Of a DNA stretch of 64,000 nucleotides, positions 53,135 through 62,889 are shown piece after piece. The stretch's first letter is position 1, and the number at the start of each line of letters is the position of its first letter. The DNA lies in contig JBAKBP010004436.1 of NCBI GenBank assembly GCA_037953745.1, positions 1 through 64,000 on the forward strand. The letters are read 5' to 3'. The notes under the pieces were generated by a model. The model was given only the letters and a program-made list of their open reading frames with translations. It did not search any database and was not told the origin of the DNA. The DNA is from Lithodes maja (Eukaryota > Arthropoda > Malacostraca > Decapoda > Lithodidae). The position numbers were made by a program, and so were the translations under genes.

Positions 53135-54050
53135 TTCTCTCTTGAGTTCAAGAGTTGGACAGAATAAGGGTGGAAGTGTGTTGAAAGGTAGGTGGCCCCC
53201 CACTCTCCATAAGGGAGGGGGTATAGCCTACACTGATAAAGCTCTGAAAAACATTGATAATTGTAATAGCGATAGAAGAGTGAGAGAGATGCAACATTGT
53301 GGCGTGTAGAGAGACATTGTGGCGTGTAGAAAGACATTGTGGCGTGTAGAGAGACATTGTGGCGTGTAGAGAGACATTGTGGCGTGTAGAGAGACATTGT
53401 GGCGTGTAGAGAGACATTGTGGCGTGTAGAGAGACATTGTGGCGTGTAGAGAGACATTGTGGCGTGTAGAGAGACATTGTGGCGTGTAGAGAGACATTGT
53501 GGCGTGTAGAGAGACATTGTGGCGTGTAGAGAGACATTGTGGCGTGTAGAGACACATTGTGGCGTGTAGAGAGACATTGTGGCGTGTAGAGAGACATTGT
53601 GGCGTGTAGAGAGACATTGTGGCGTGTAGAGAGACATTGTGGCGTGTAGAGAGACATTGTGGCGTGTAGAGAGACATTGTGGCGTGTAGAGACACATGGC
53701 GTGTAGAGACACATTGTGGCGTGTAGAGAGACATTGTGGCGTGTAGAGAGACATTGTGGCGTGTAGAGACACATTGTGGCGTGTAGAGACACATTGTGGC
53801 GTGTAGAGAGACATTGTGGCGTGTAGACACACATTGTGGAGTGTAGAGAGACATTGTGGCGTGTAGACACACATTGTGGCGTGTAGAGAGACATTGTGGC
53901 GTGTAGACACACATTGTGGAGTGTAGAGAGACATTGTAGGGAATTTGTAAGAGGAAGTGAATTGATGTGGCCAAATGATTTTGATTCTACTCTTTGGAGA
54001 AGTGCAGTATGGGTGGAACCTGCCATGGGTGCACTGTGCCGCTATACATA
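53135..54050 (-). pseudogene. LINE G 3' fragment split by a minisatellite
   Basis: Family G blocks flank the 20-bp array. Downstream on the minus strand are HLSHSSIAITIINVFQS and HPYSVQLLNSR-type residues. Upstream are HINSLPLTNSLQ and AGSTHTALLQRVESK. In other G copies the same place reads ACATTGTGGCGAAGAGAGAG without expansion. Confidence 0.7.
53291..53940. repeat. 20-bp minisatellite, about 32 copies
   Basis: The unit GACATTGTGGCGTGTAGAGA is repeated about 32 times. Variants (GAGACAC, GACACAC, GGAGTG) cluster in the right third, and one copy is shortened (CACATGGCG). The unit resembles the LINE G sequence it sits in. All three frames of one strand stay open through the array. Confidence 0.97.
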
Positions 54051-54171
54051 GCAGAGTATTTGACCACTTGTGAGTTTCTGGCTATAAGGAAGTTGGTGCC
54101 GTAAACATCGGTATTAAACAGAAATACAATAATAATGTAGGTTTATAATGGATAACAAGTGAGTTTGCATG

Positions 54172-54195
54172 TTTGTGTGTGTGTGTGTGTGTGCA
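54172..54195. repeat. (GT)n microsatellite
   Basis: About 11 GT repeats. Confidence 0.9.
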
Positions 54196-54280
54196 TTTAC
54201 ACTTGTACTGTATAGCCTACCTCTGAATATTATGATTATTCTACTGTGAAATAGATACACAATAATACAATACATAGGAC

Positions 54281-54610
54281 TTAAGGGGAGGTATTTAGTT
54301 TATTCCCTAGACCTCCATCAAGCTTAAAACTACTCCCCCTTGACCCCCTTTCAAAATTTGTACATTTTTCGGTAGAAAAATGTCCCGGCCGAAGGCCGAT
54401 TCCTCTTCAATTACAGGCTCGCTATCGCTCGCCAGGAAAACATCGACACCTAAATGGCACGAAAGATCTTAAAATTAACATAAATGGGGTGAACATTCTT
54501 GAAATCGCCAAACTAATGGGGCAAACATCTTAAAAACTCAAAAGCAATGGGGCTAAACATAAGGGAGAGAGGTTAAGAAAAAAATCCCTCAAGTGGAAAT
54601 CTCCCCTTAA
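54281..54610 (+). mobile_element. TTAA MITE, GGGGAGG family, complete (second composite)
   Basis: TTAA-GGGGAGGTATTTAG (54281) through CCCTAGACCTCCATCAAGCT, CCCGGCCGAAGGCCG and GCTCGCTATCGCTCGCCAGG to AATCTCCCC-TTAA (54607-54610), which is shared with the next element, as at 51.2 kb. Confidence 0.85.
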
Positions 54611-55101
54611 CCCTTCGTTCCCAGAAGGGCTCTTGAACGCCCATAAAAAAGCATACCAGAGCTGCCCGGAAGGGCTCTTTAACGCCCAGTGGTCCAGTGG
54701 TTGAAAGCCTGTGAGCTTGGTGTTCGAGGCGACGGTCCGACGCATGTAAACAACAGCCGGCTGGACCGACGCCCCGCATCTCCGGCCACAAGAAGGAGAG
54801 CGTCGCTTGTTCGTGTGTGCCTGTATGTTGTTGTTAATTAGCAAAAAGTAGTGTAAAGTGTCTGTTTTTGCCATAAAGTTATCTCCAATGAAATCATCAT
54901 CACAGCTCAACCAGTTGACTTAGAGAGCTCTACTTAATGCCATTCTACAGGTAAGAAACACATCTACGCTTGGGGATGTGCGGGAATGTGGAAGCAGTCA
55001 GAATAACAAAGATACGGTAGCCTAGGCTAGACGTTTTTCAGCCAAAACCCCCGGGTTTCGGGGAATATATATATAATACATAGCTGGGGCTGGAGGGTTA
55101 A
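54607..55101 (+). mobile_element. 495-bp non-autonomous piggyBac, copy 2
   Basis: Same length and ends as the copy at 51508-52002 (TTAA-CCCTTCGTTCCC and GGGGCTGGAGGG-TTAA at 55098-55101), with about a dozen small differences, including a duplicated CCAGTGGT near 54689. Confidence 0.9.
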
Positions 55102-55261
55102 AGTGTCATCAAGCGAGGCATGTGTGCCAAAAACCAATTAATGTATTTAAATAAACACTACAACCGCAATTTAAGTGATAATTCTGTTAATTATCGATGT
55201 CTACAACTCCAACTTCCTTATAGACCGAAACTGGCAAGTGGTCCATTGATAGTCTTGTGGA

Positions 55262-55520
55262 AGATTGTGTCGGGTAGATTGTGTGGGGTAGATCGTGTGG
55301 GGTAGATCGTGTTGGGTAGATTGTGTGGGGTAGATTGTGTGGGGTAGATTGTGTGGGGTAGATTGTGTGGGGTAGATTGTGTGGGGTAGATTGTGTGGGG
55401 TAGATTGTGTGGGGTAGATTGTGTGGGGTAGATTGTGTGGGGTAGATTGTGTGGGGTAGATTGTGTGGGGTAGATTGTGTGGGGTAGATTGTGTGGAGTA
55501 GATTGTGTGGGGTAGATTGC
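55262..55520. repeat. 15-bp minisatellite, about 17 copies
   Basis: The unit TAGATTGTGTGGGGT is repeated; variants (CGTG, TTGGG, GGAGT) lie mostly at the two ends. Open frames follow from the 15-bp period. Confidence 0.95.
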
Positions 55521-55539
55521 ATGGTAGGTGGTTGTGGAG

Positions 55540-55758
55540 AACTATACCGTGTTCCAAACAAGTAAGCCAAAACTCTTGACCATAAACCTCTAGGACTCAC
55601 AAAAATAACTAGAGTAATCCAGCAGATATTCCTATCATTTGGGAAGGGTCAGCCAGGGCATAGGTGTGGAGATTTACAGCCCATTTGCTCCTGCCCTTTT
55701 AGAGTTACAGAGGTTATGGTTGAGGATGTCTAGCCTACCTATTTGGAACAGGGTATAG
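55540..55758. mobile_element. Inverted-repeat MITE, CTATACCxTGTTCCAAA ends
   Basis: The left arm CTATACCGTGTTCCAAAC and the right arm, in reverse complement CTATACCCTGTTCCAAAT, bound about 215 bp. The middle TCATTTGGGAAGGGTCAGCC matches the copy at 30.95 kb. Confidence 0.85.
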
Positions 55759-55762
55759 TCAC

Positions 55763-56134
55763 TTAAGGGGAGGCTGACCGTTTGTTTGGTCCATTAATTC
55801 ATTTATTCATATATTTGTTAGCTTCCTCCCTAGACCTCCATCAAGCTTAGAAAAACCCCCCTAGACCCTCGTTCAAGAATAAATTTGTAAATTTTTCGGT
55901 AGAAAAATTTCCCGGCCAAAGGCCGATTTCTCTTGAAATTGCAGGCTCGCTATCGCTCGCCAGGAAAAAATTGACACCTAAATGGCACAAAAGGTCTTAA
56001 AATTGACAACGAAATGGGGCGAAAGGTGTTATAATCGCCAAACTAATGGGCCGAACGTCTTATAATCTCAAAACTAGTGGGACTAAACATTAGGGAGAAG
56101 GGGGTCCAGAAAAACAGTCTGCCTCCCCTCAAGT
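55763..56134 (+). mobile_element. TTAA MITE, GGGGAGG family
   Basis: TTAA-GGGGAGGCTGACCG (55763) with the family blocks. It ends TGCCTCCCCTCAAG, where TTAA has decayed to TCAA. No piggyBac MITE follows this copy. Confidence 0.75.
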
Positions 56135-56218
56135 TATAAACGACCATTTCCTAGCTGACCCTTCCCAAATGGTAGACATATTAGCTGGATTACTCTAGTG
56201 GTTTGTGAGTTACAGGGG

Positions 56219-56599
56219 TTAAGGGGGGTGACCTGTTTTGGTTCTGTCCTGCCCTATCTTTCTCTGGCTTGTATCCATTTGGCCCCATTCAGCCTACTGT
56301 TTTAAGACGTTTATCCACATCCAGGTGTACATTTTTTACTGGTGAGCGGTAGCGAGCCAGCATATTTTTTATTTTAGTTAGACAGCAGGCTAAATTTGTA
56401 CATTTTTCGATAGAAAAATGTCTCCGGCGAAGCCGGATTTCTTCATATAATGCTGGCTCGCTATCGCTCGCCAGAAAAAAATCGACACCTAGATGGGGAT
56501 AAACATCTTAAAATAGTTGGCTGAATGGGGCCGAATGGATACAAGCCAGAGAAAGAGAGAAAAGGAGAGAAATAACAAAAAGCAGGTCACCCCCCTTAA
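56219..56599. mobile_element. GGGGGGTGACC-family MITE, complete, 381 bp
   Basis: TTAA at 56219-56222 and 56596-56599, with inverted ends GGGGGGTGACCTG and CAGGTCACCCCCC. The centre holds TCCGGCGAAGCCGGA and TCGATAGAAAAATG. This is the best-preserved member of the family in the window. Confidence 0.88.
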
Positions 56600-56744
56600 G
56601 GGAGCCCACCTAGTTTGTTTTTCTCTCTTTCTCTTCCTCTCTCTCTGGTTTGTATCCCTTCGGCCCCATTTAGCCTACTGTTTTAAAATGTTTACCCCCA
56701 TCCAGGTGTCAATATTTATCTGGCGAGCGGTAGCGAGCCAGCAG

Positions 56745-57010
56745 TGAGTTCACTGAGTGAGTTCACTGCTCAATAGGTGGCATTCTGAGAGTGATGGTCT
56801 GAGTCTGGAGGGTGAGACAGTGAAGCACTTGAACGAAGCAACCAGCCGCTTCAGAGATGGAGCTGCTTCGAGCCATGATGGATGCTTCACATGTCTCACT
56901 CCCCAGACTGGAACAAGACCTCACGGGCCTCACCGTGTTGAGCGGTGGAATGTACAGGCTCTCAGCCTATGCCCGAGAGGAAGTAGTTGGAATATAGGAG
57001 AAAAAAAAAA
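56745..57010 (+). mobile_element. Retroposon P, copy 2
   Basis: Matches 36062-36440 in opposite orientation: GGTGAGACAGTGAAGCAC, ACTGGAACAAGACCTCACGG, CTCTCAGCCTATGCCCGAGA, GTTGGAATATAGGAG, then a short A run. Confidence 0.75.
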
Positions 57011-57112
57011 TATATATATATATATATATACCGGTATATACTGTAGGCTACAGTATATATATATATATATATACCGGTATATACTGTAGGCTACAGTATA
57101 TATATTTTTTTA
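57008..57112. repeat. TA run with duplicated ACCGGTATATACTG block
   Basis: ACCGGTATATACTGTAGGCT followed by ACAGTATATATAT occurs twice within TA repeats. Confidence 0.85.
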
Positions 57113-57423
57113 CAGCAAGCTAAATTTGTACATTTTTCGACAGAAAAATGTCTGGCGAAGCCAGATTTCTCCATACAATGCTGGCTTGCTATTGCTCGCC
57201 AGGAAGAAATCGACACCTGAATGGGGATAAACGTATTAAAACAGTTGGCTGAATGGGGCCGAATGGATACAAGCCAGGGAAAGTGAGAAAAGGAGAGACA
57301 GATAAAAAAAGCAGGTGACCCCCCCCCATCCCCCCCCATATTGGTCAAGACTTTTGGCCTCCTTATTTGGAACCCGGTATAATCTGTACCACCAACCAAC
57401 AGACAGACAGACAGAACACTAAC

Positions 57424-57980
57424 TTGTATATCTCTGGAGTAACACCATTATAACATCGTCCCGTCTGTCCGACCAGCCAGCGACAGACAGTGTTCATCAG
57501 ACGTATGGTGCTCTTCTTCTCCTCGTTACCGCCGATCAACCCGTTATCGGTGGAAGTGAAGGCGTTGTTTTGGTGGATGTTGTTCTTGTCGTAGTGTATG
57601 GAGTCGGAGGGGAGGACTTCCATGGGTTCACACAGGTCGCTGGATATATCACAGGCGTCCTTCAGTTTGATCTTGGCGGCTAGTAGGAGATCCGCTTCAC
57701 CGTCACGAGCGGACAGCGGACTAGGGCCTTCTAAATCACTTAACCCTTCCACCAGCGGACTTATCAACTCGGATCCACCATTGTTGTTGTTGACGGCACT
57801 GAGCACAGAGCGTAGACCGGCAGCCCCAGTGAACGGTGAGGCAGACAGAGCTTGGATGGGAGGAGGGGTGCCCCCAACAGTAGCAGGGAACACTACCCGA
57901 CTCCCTGAAGCTATGACACCACCATCTTGTGAGGGCAGTACACCATCTTGTGAGGCTCCAAGGGATTCATTGTCACCATC
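57424..57980 (-). other. Probable exon of an unidentified host gene
   Basis: On the minus strand a frame opens right after GTGACTAG| (acceptor AG at 57982-57981) with GATGGTGACAATGAATCC and stays open for 185 codons. It can end at TACAA|GTTAGTG, a fair 5' splice donor (57423). The product is not transposon-like: VFPATVGGTPPPIQALS, then a Ser/Asn stretch, AKIKLKDACDISSDLC, and KKSTIRLMNTVCRWLVG near the end. Codon choice (many GGC, AAC, CTG and CCC third positions) differs from the AT-rich surroundings. LINE F would then lie in the upstream intron in antisense. I do not recognise the gene. Confidence 0.5.
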
Positions 57981-58330
57981 CTAGTCACATTAAATTGTAA
58001 GTAAACATTAAATTGGTTAAAGTTAGTAGACATACACCATCCTTCCTCGCACCTCGGTTTGGGCTACCTCCAAAGGGTAGCCAAGTCGCACCCCACCTGC
58101 CCGCGGTATCCTCGCAGACACCCAGTATTCATTTCTTTTTCCATACCTTAATTTTTCTTCTTCTTGGGTGACACAAACGGGGGCGGCGCTACCTGGGTTT
58201 TACCCAGGTAGTTATTTTATTTTATCAGCTTTTTTAAGTGATTGGTTTAATTTATTTTTAGCCAAGGGAGTTTGGTTGTTTTTAATTTAGATTAGTGTAT
58301 TTTTAATTGTAGGCTACATAGGTATAAACA

Positions 58331-59701
58331 ATGGCCAGCCAAGGCAAACGGAGGCAGAGTTTGTTGGGAGATGAAGAGAGCTATGAATTTGAGGGATTTC
58401 TGGCAGAGGGTAATGAAGTGGAGGATCAATTGACTATAGTGAAGAGACAGATGATGGGTCTGTTAAGATGGAAGGGAGTTATGGAGAATTGGAGGAGAGA
58501 TATAGGTGTGAAGGTGGAGTCACTGACAGAAATATGTGGAGCCAGTTCAGTGGCAACTGCAGATGGGCCATTAATTGCTAACCTGGATGCTGTAATAAGG
58601 AAAGTAGATGAGCTGGAGGCAGAGAACATGGCACTCAAGGAGCAGCTAAAGGAGTATGAGGGCCATTTAAGTGAGAAAGTAAAGGGAGTAATAAGTGAGG
58701 AGAAAGATGAGTGGACAAGGGTGGGGAATGCTAAGGTGGATGCATTGGAAGAAATCATGAAGGAGCAGGTCGAAGAGAGAGAAAAAGAGAAAAGAGAGTT
58801 TGAGAAGAATGTAGTGCAGGTTTTGAAGAGCAAGGAAAAGGTAGTGAGGGAAACAGTAGAGACCAAAAAGGAGCCGACCAAACGCACCACTGAGGTGGTA
58901 GATGGTGGAAAGAAAAAAACTGTCTGGGACCATTAGGTCCTGGTAGTGAAGCCAAAAGACCGATCCTCCGAGCCAGTAAGCCCACCAGATACAAAGGCAA
59001 TCGAGACTGCTTTGGCTTTGGTTCCGGTTAACAAGTTAACTAGAACTGATTCGGGTGTACTGGTGGTACGACTTCCATCCAAGAAAGCCAAAGATGATGC
59101 AGGAAGGGCCATCAATCAGTATTTGGGGGTGGACAGTGCCTTCAGTGTCTCCGAACCAAAGAAGATGATGCCAAAAATGACTCTGGTGGGCATTGCTAAT
59201 GACGCTGAGGATAATGAGATCATTCCCAGCATCCTCAACAAGAACCCAAGAATAAAGTCCCTGGTCGACGATGGCTTGGCTATGAATTTGCTATTCACTA
59301 AGCAAAAGAGTGATGCACACACCAAGATTGCGGTAGTAAAAATGTCACCTGAAATACGCTCTTCCATTGTGGATGATGGCAATTCTGTGTATGTTGGACT
59401 TGTGAGATGTCGTGCGTACGATCGCTTCTGGGTAACACAATGTTACCATTGCCAGGGCTTTGGTCATACCAGTGACAGGTGTTATCGGAAAAATGAGGAT
59501 CCAAAATGCAACTTCTGTGCTGGTACTCATAACTCAAAAGACTGCACCAACAAGACTTCCCCCAAATGTATAAATTGTATGAGCTCCACATCAGTTACGG
59601 AGCCGCCAAATCATTTCGCCTCAAGTAGAAATTGTCCTTTAATGACAGCTCAGAGAAATAAAGTTATTGAGAACACCAATTTTGTAGGTTCAAAAAACTG
59701 A
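58331..59701 (+). pseudogene. LINE F ORF1, coiled coil plus zinc knuckles, one in-frame TAG
   Basis: Begins MASQGKRRQSLLG. A coiled coil follows (about residues 85-180, LDAVIRKVDELEAENMALKE and later EKEKREFEKN). After an in-frame TAG at 58934-58936 the same frame continues (VLVVKPKDRSSEPV) through an RNA-binding-like region to CCHC knuckles (CYHCQGFGHTSDRC, CNFCAGTHNSKDC) and a third Cys pair, ending at 59701. Such ORF1 proteins bind the element RNA as chaperones. The stop separates the coiled coil from the knuckles. It is probably a point mutation, since nothing else is broken. The end of ORF1 overlaps the ORF2 frame. Confidence 0.9.
59692..59698 (+). promoter_or_regulatory. Possible -1 frameshift heptamer A AAA AAC
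   Basis: In the ORF1 reading frame the heptamer A AAA AAC sits directly before the ORF1 TGA (59699-59701). Slipping back one base enters the ORF2 frame, which is open there and has no ATG before the endonuclease. A weak stem (CCGGT TGAA ACTGG) begins 20 nt downstream, further than usual. Confidence 0.45.
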
Positions 59702-59721
59702 AAAATGCACATGGGAGCCGG

Positions 59722-62624
59722 TTGAAACTGGGTCTGTTGAATGTTCGTTCCTTGCGTAACAAAATGGATCATATTTGCGAGATCTTGGATGAACGTAACC
59801 TTGATGTATTATGTCTCACTGAGACCTGGTTGTTCGAGTCAGATCTGAATATTATCCAGGCGGCATTGCCTAAAACCCATTCCATAATAAATGTTCCTAG
59901 GCCTAGGGGAGATCATCCGGGTGGTGGAGTGGCAGTTGTCTACTCCACATCTCTGGTGAATATCTTGCAAATAAGCCATAACCCAGCCCCTCTTTATTAT
60001 GAACTGTTGGAAGTGGAAATAAAACTCCATCAACAAATTCTAAGAATGGCAGTTGTCTATAGGCCTGGCCATCGTGGCACAGATAGGGGTTTTATGGAAG
60101 AGTTTGGGCAGTTTCTCGAGGAATTTTCTGCTAAAACCGGAAGACTTTTGATATGTGGAGATTTTAATTACTGGGTTGACAGCCCTCATCTGAAGCCATT
60201 CTCTCCTGAGTTCCTTGAGTTGACTGATCAGAACAATTTTGTAAATCATGTGTCCCACCCAACTCATATCTTAGGACACACCCTTGACTTGGTTTTCTCT
60301 CCTGTGGGTTGTGGTGGTGTTCTGGATGTTGATGTTGAGAATGCTGACCCTAATACCTCTGATCATGCTTTGATTACTTTCAGCTTTGATTTCCCTAAGC
60401 CACTCACACATGAAAAAGTAATCAGATTTAGAAATTATAAAAATGCAGACCTAAATTTGGCTAGCAGTGAAGTAAAACAGTACTTGGGAAGTATTGATAC
60501 TTCCAACCTTACTTCAGATGAGCTGGTGGAGGTACATGGAAATGCACTTAAATTAGTGTTCGATCATCACTGTCCAGAAGTAGAGAAGAAAATCATAGTA
60601 CGAGATGATTCGCCCTGGTATAGCACTCGAGTTAAATTTCTTAGAAGAGCGCATAGAAGAGCTGAACGTGAATGGCGGAAAAATAAAACAGACTCTACAT
60701 GGTTGCAATATCTGTCAGCCAGAAGAGCTGTGGTCCACAAAATCAAAGATGAAAAGAAAGTGTATTATCAGGGAAAAGTTGACTCGTGTGGTAACGACCA
60801 GAGGAGGTTGGCTTCAATTGTAAACAGTTTACTTGGAAAAACAAGAGTCAGCTTAAGACCTTCTGTACCTGATGCCGAGTTGGCTGCCAACTTTGTGGCA
60901 TTTTTTGCTGGCAAGATAACTCGCATAAGACAGGAACTGGATGATGCTTCTGTTGGTGAAGAACTTTCAGTTGTACTCCAACCCCGACACATTCCTAATA
61001 ATGTCCTCTCATCCTTCCACTCAGTAGAGGTGGACATGATCTCGTCCTACATAAGAAACCTCAATAAAACATTTTGCCCGTTGGATCCCATAAATGTTTC
61101 CAAGCTACCAAGAGTCTATGATCACACAGTTGAGTTTATTTCCAAAATAATTAATAAGTGCTTCTCTGAAGGTAGCTTCCCACATTCTGAAAAGCATGCA
61201 CTACTCCGACCTACTCTAAAGAAACCTGGACTTGATGTTGAGAACATGTTGAACTATCGTCCTGTCTCCAACCTGTCCTTCATATCAAAGATATTAGAGC
61301 GTGCAATACTTGACCAATTACAACCACTACTTCAGCAGAATGAAACTATCCCAATTTTTCAGTCTGCTTACCGACAGCATCATTCAACTGAAACAGCATT
61401 GATTAGAGTACATAATGATCTAGTTGAGAACATTTGCAATGGTGTGGCCTCACTATTGGTCTTGCTTGATCTCTCTGCGGCTTTTGACACAGTGGATCAC
61501 GAGTTGTTATTGAGTGATCTTTATGATGTGGTGTGCGTGACTCCGCTCTCTTGCTTCTTGGGTCGTACTTGTCAGGTAGATCCCAGAGTGTGATGGTAAA
61601 TCAAGTGGTCTCGGACTCGACACCCCTGCAGTATGGTGTTCCGCAGGGATCAGTTTTAGGTCCTATCCTATTTATAATTTATATTAGCAGTTTGTCTCTT
61701 CTGCTTCGTGCACATAATGTCACCTTTCACTTTTATGCAGATGACACCCAGATTTATGTGAGAATCACAAATATAGTTGATATACGGAGTAAGATGGAAT
61801 TGTTGATGTCTGATATCAAGAAGTGGATGAGAGCGAGAAAACTTAAACTAAATGATGGTAAAACTGATATTCTCATCATCCGAGGAAATAGAAGAGCTGA
61901 TGATATAGTAGGTGCCCTCTCCATCAATGTGGGTGGATCTCAGCTGCGACCGGCCAACTCTGTTCGAAATCTGGGTGTATATGTGAACTCCCGATTAGAT
62001 TTCAAAGAGCATGTAAACCAGATAGTTAAAAGTTGTTACTTGCACATCAGAAATCTCTATTTGGTGAAGCCGTTTATAACCAGACGTTGCCTCCTGACGT
62101 TGGTTCACTCATTGGTCTTCTCTCGTGTTGATTATTGCAATGCCCTGTTGGTGGGTCTTCCAAATTATATTTTGAAGAAAGTTCAGTCTGTTCTTAACAG
62201 GGCCGCAAGACTAATTTTTGGTGTTCCACCTAGAACTCCTACTACATCTCTTCACATAGAACTGCACTGGCTGCCAGTAAGAGCAAGAATAGAATTTAAG
62301 TTGTGTTTGGTGACTTTTAAGGTTCTCAAATTTGGTGAGCCTAGGTACCTTGCGGAGCTGCTCAGGCGCCCACCGGCACACCATGGTGTAGTTGTGCGTC
62401 ATGACAATGACCCTTTTCGTCTTGATGAACCATGGGCTTTCCAGCAGTCTTCTTTCTTTGAGAGGTCTTTCTCCTACATGGCTCCGAGGTTGTATAACAG
62501 GTTGCCGCTGTCCATGAGACAACTGAGTTCTGTTGAATGCTTCAAGAGACAACTTAAGACTTTTCTCTTTGAGAGAAGCTATGATCTTGAGAGAGGTGTC
62601 ATGGCAGATGGCTATAGAGTTTAG
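59722..62624 (+). pseudogene. LINE F ORF2, endonuclease and reverse transcriptase, one frameshift
   Basis: The AP-type endonuclease opens with LLNVRSLRNKMD, then CLTETWL (catalytic Glu), CGDFNYWV and TSDHALI (near residue 220). RT follows: NYRPVSNLSFISKILER, LLDLSAAFDTVDHE, then after a one-base shift at about 61530 GSYLSGRSQSVMVN, YGVPQGSVLGPILF and the catalytic FYADDTQIY. The C terminus has RVDYCNALLVGLP, WLPVRARIEFKL and RSFSYMAPRLYNRLP, as in L2-type elements. The start is uncertain: no ATG occurs in frame before the endonuclease, so the coordinate given is only where the conserved region begins. The protein would nick DNA and copy the element RNA in place. Confidence 0.93.
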
Positions 62625-62819
62625 GCTATTTTGCCACTGCTAGTGATTGTTAAATGTGTGTTGTATATAAGCCTTCTTTTGATGCATTTATTTTTTTTAT
62701 TTTTTATTTCTCTTTTCGAGCGCTAGTGAATTCTTCGGAAAAATTGGCGCTTATGAGAAATAAGTAACATGCTTATTATTATTATTATTATCCTGAGACA
62801 TACCTGTAAATACAAACGG

Positions 62820-62851
62820 AAACAACATACAGTAATTATTATTATTATTAT
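62820..62851. repeat. ATT microsatellite
   Basis: A second ATT run shortly after the LINE F tail. Confidence 0.85.
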
Positions 62852-62889
62852 ATGAGATGCCGAAGTCTCCAACCAGGGTGCAGATTGGT

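Larger units (their letters stand above)
56596..57330. mobile_element. GGGGGGTGACC-family MITE, split by retroposon P
   Basis: Starts at the shared TTAA (56596) with GGGAGCCCACC and reaches AGCGAGCCAGCA at about 56742. It resumes at 57113 with AGCTAAATTTGTAC and runs to GCAGGTGACCCCCCCC. The gap is filled by retroposon P and a TA-rich repeat. Confidence 0.75.
56135..57382. mobile_element. Inverted-repeat MITE split by TTAA insertions
   Basis: The left part (56135-56218, TGACCCTTCCCAAATGG, then GTGAGTTACAGGGG) and the right part (57340-57382, GGTCAAGACTTTTGGCCTCC then ATTTGGAACCCGGTATA) belong to the family at 55.54 kb. Two GGGGGG-family MITEs sit at its internal TTAA. Confidence 0.65.
58020..62791 (+). 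mobile_element. LINE F (L2/CR1 group), nearly full length
   Basis: A plus-strand element with a GC-rich 5' region (from about 58020, approximate), ORF1, ORF2, a 3' UTR and an (ATT)n tail at 62773-62791. Only two defects are visible: a TAG in ORF1 (58934) and one frameshift in ORF2 (about 61530). It is the most complete LINE in the window. Confidence 0.9.

Noticed and set aside
53291..53940. CRISPR-like array
   Set aside because: Units are head-to-tail with no unique spacers and the genome is eukaryotic.
53002..54026. Three long minus-strand frames with 20-residue repeats
   Set aside because: A 20-bp period without stops gives open frames in all three phases. This is not a gene.
55187..55600. 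Pro/Thr-rich repetitive frames
   Set aside because: Product of a 15-bp minisatellite.
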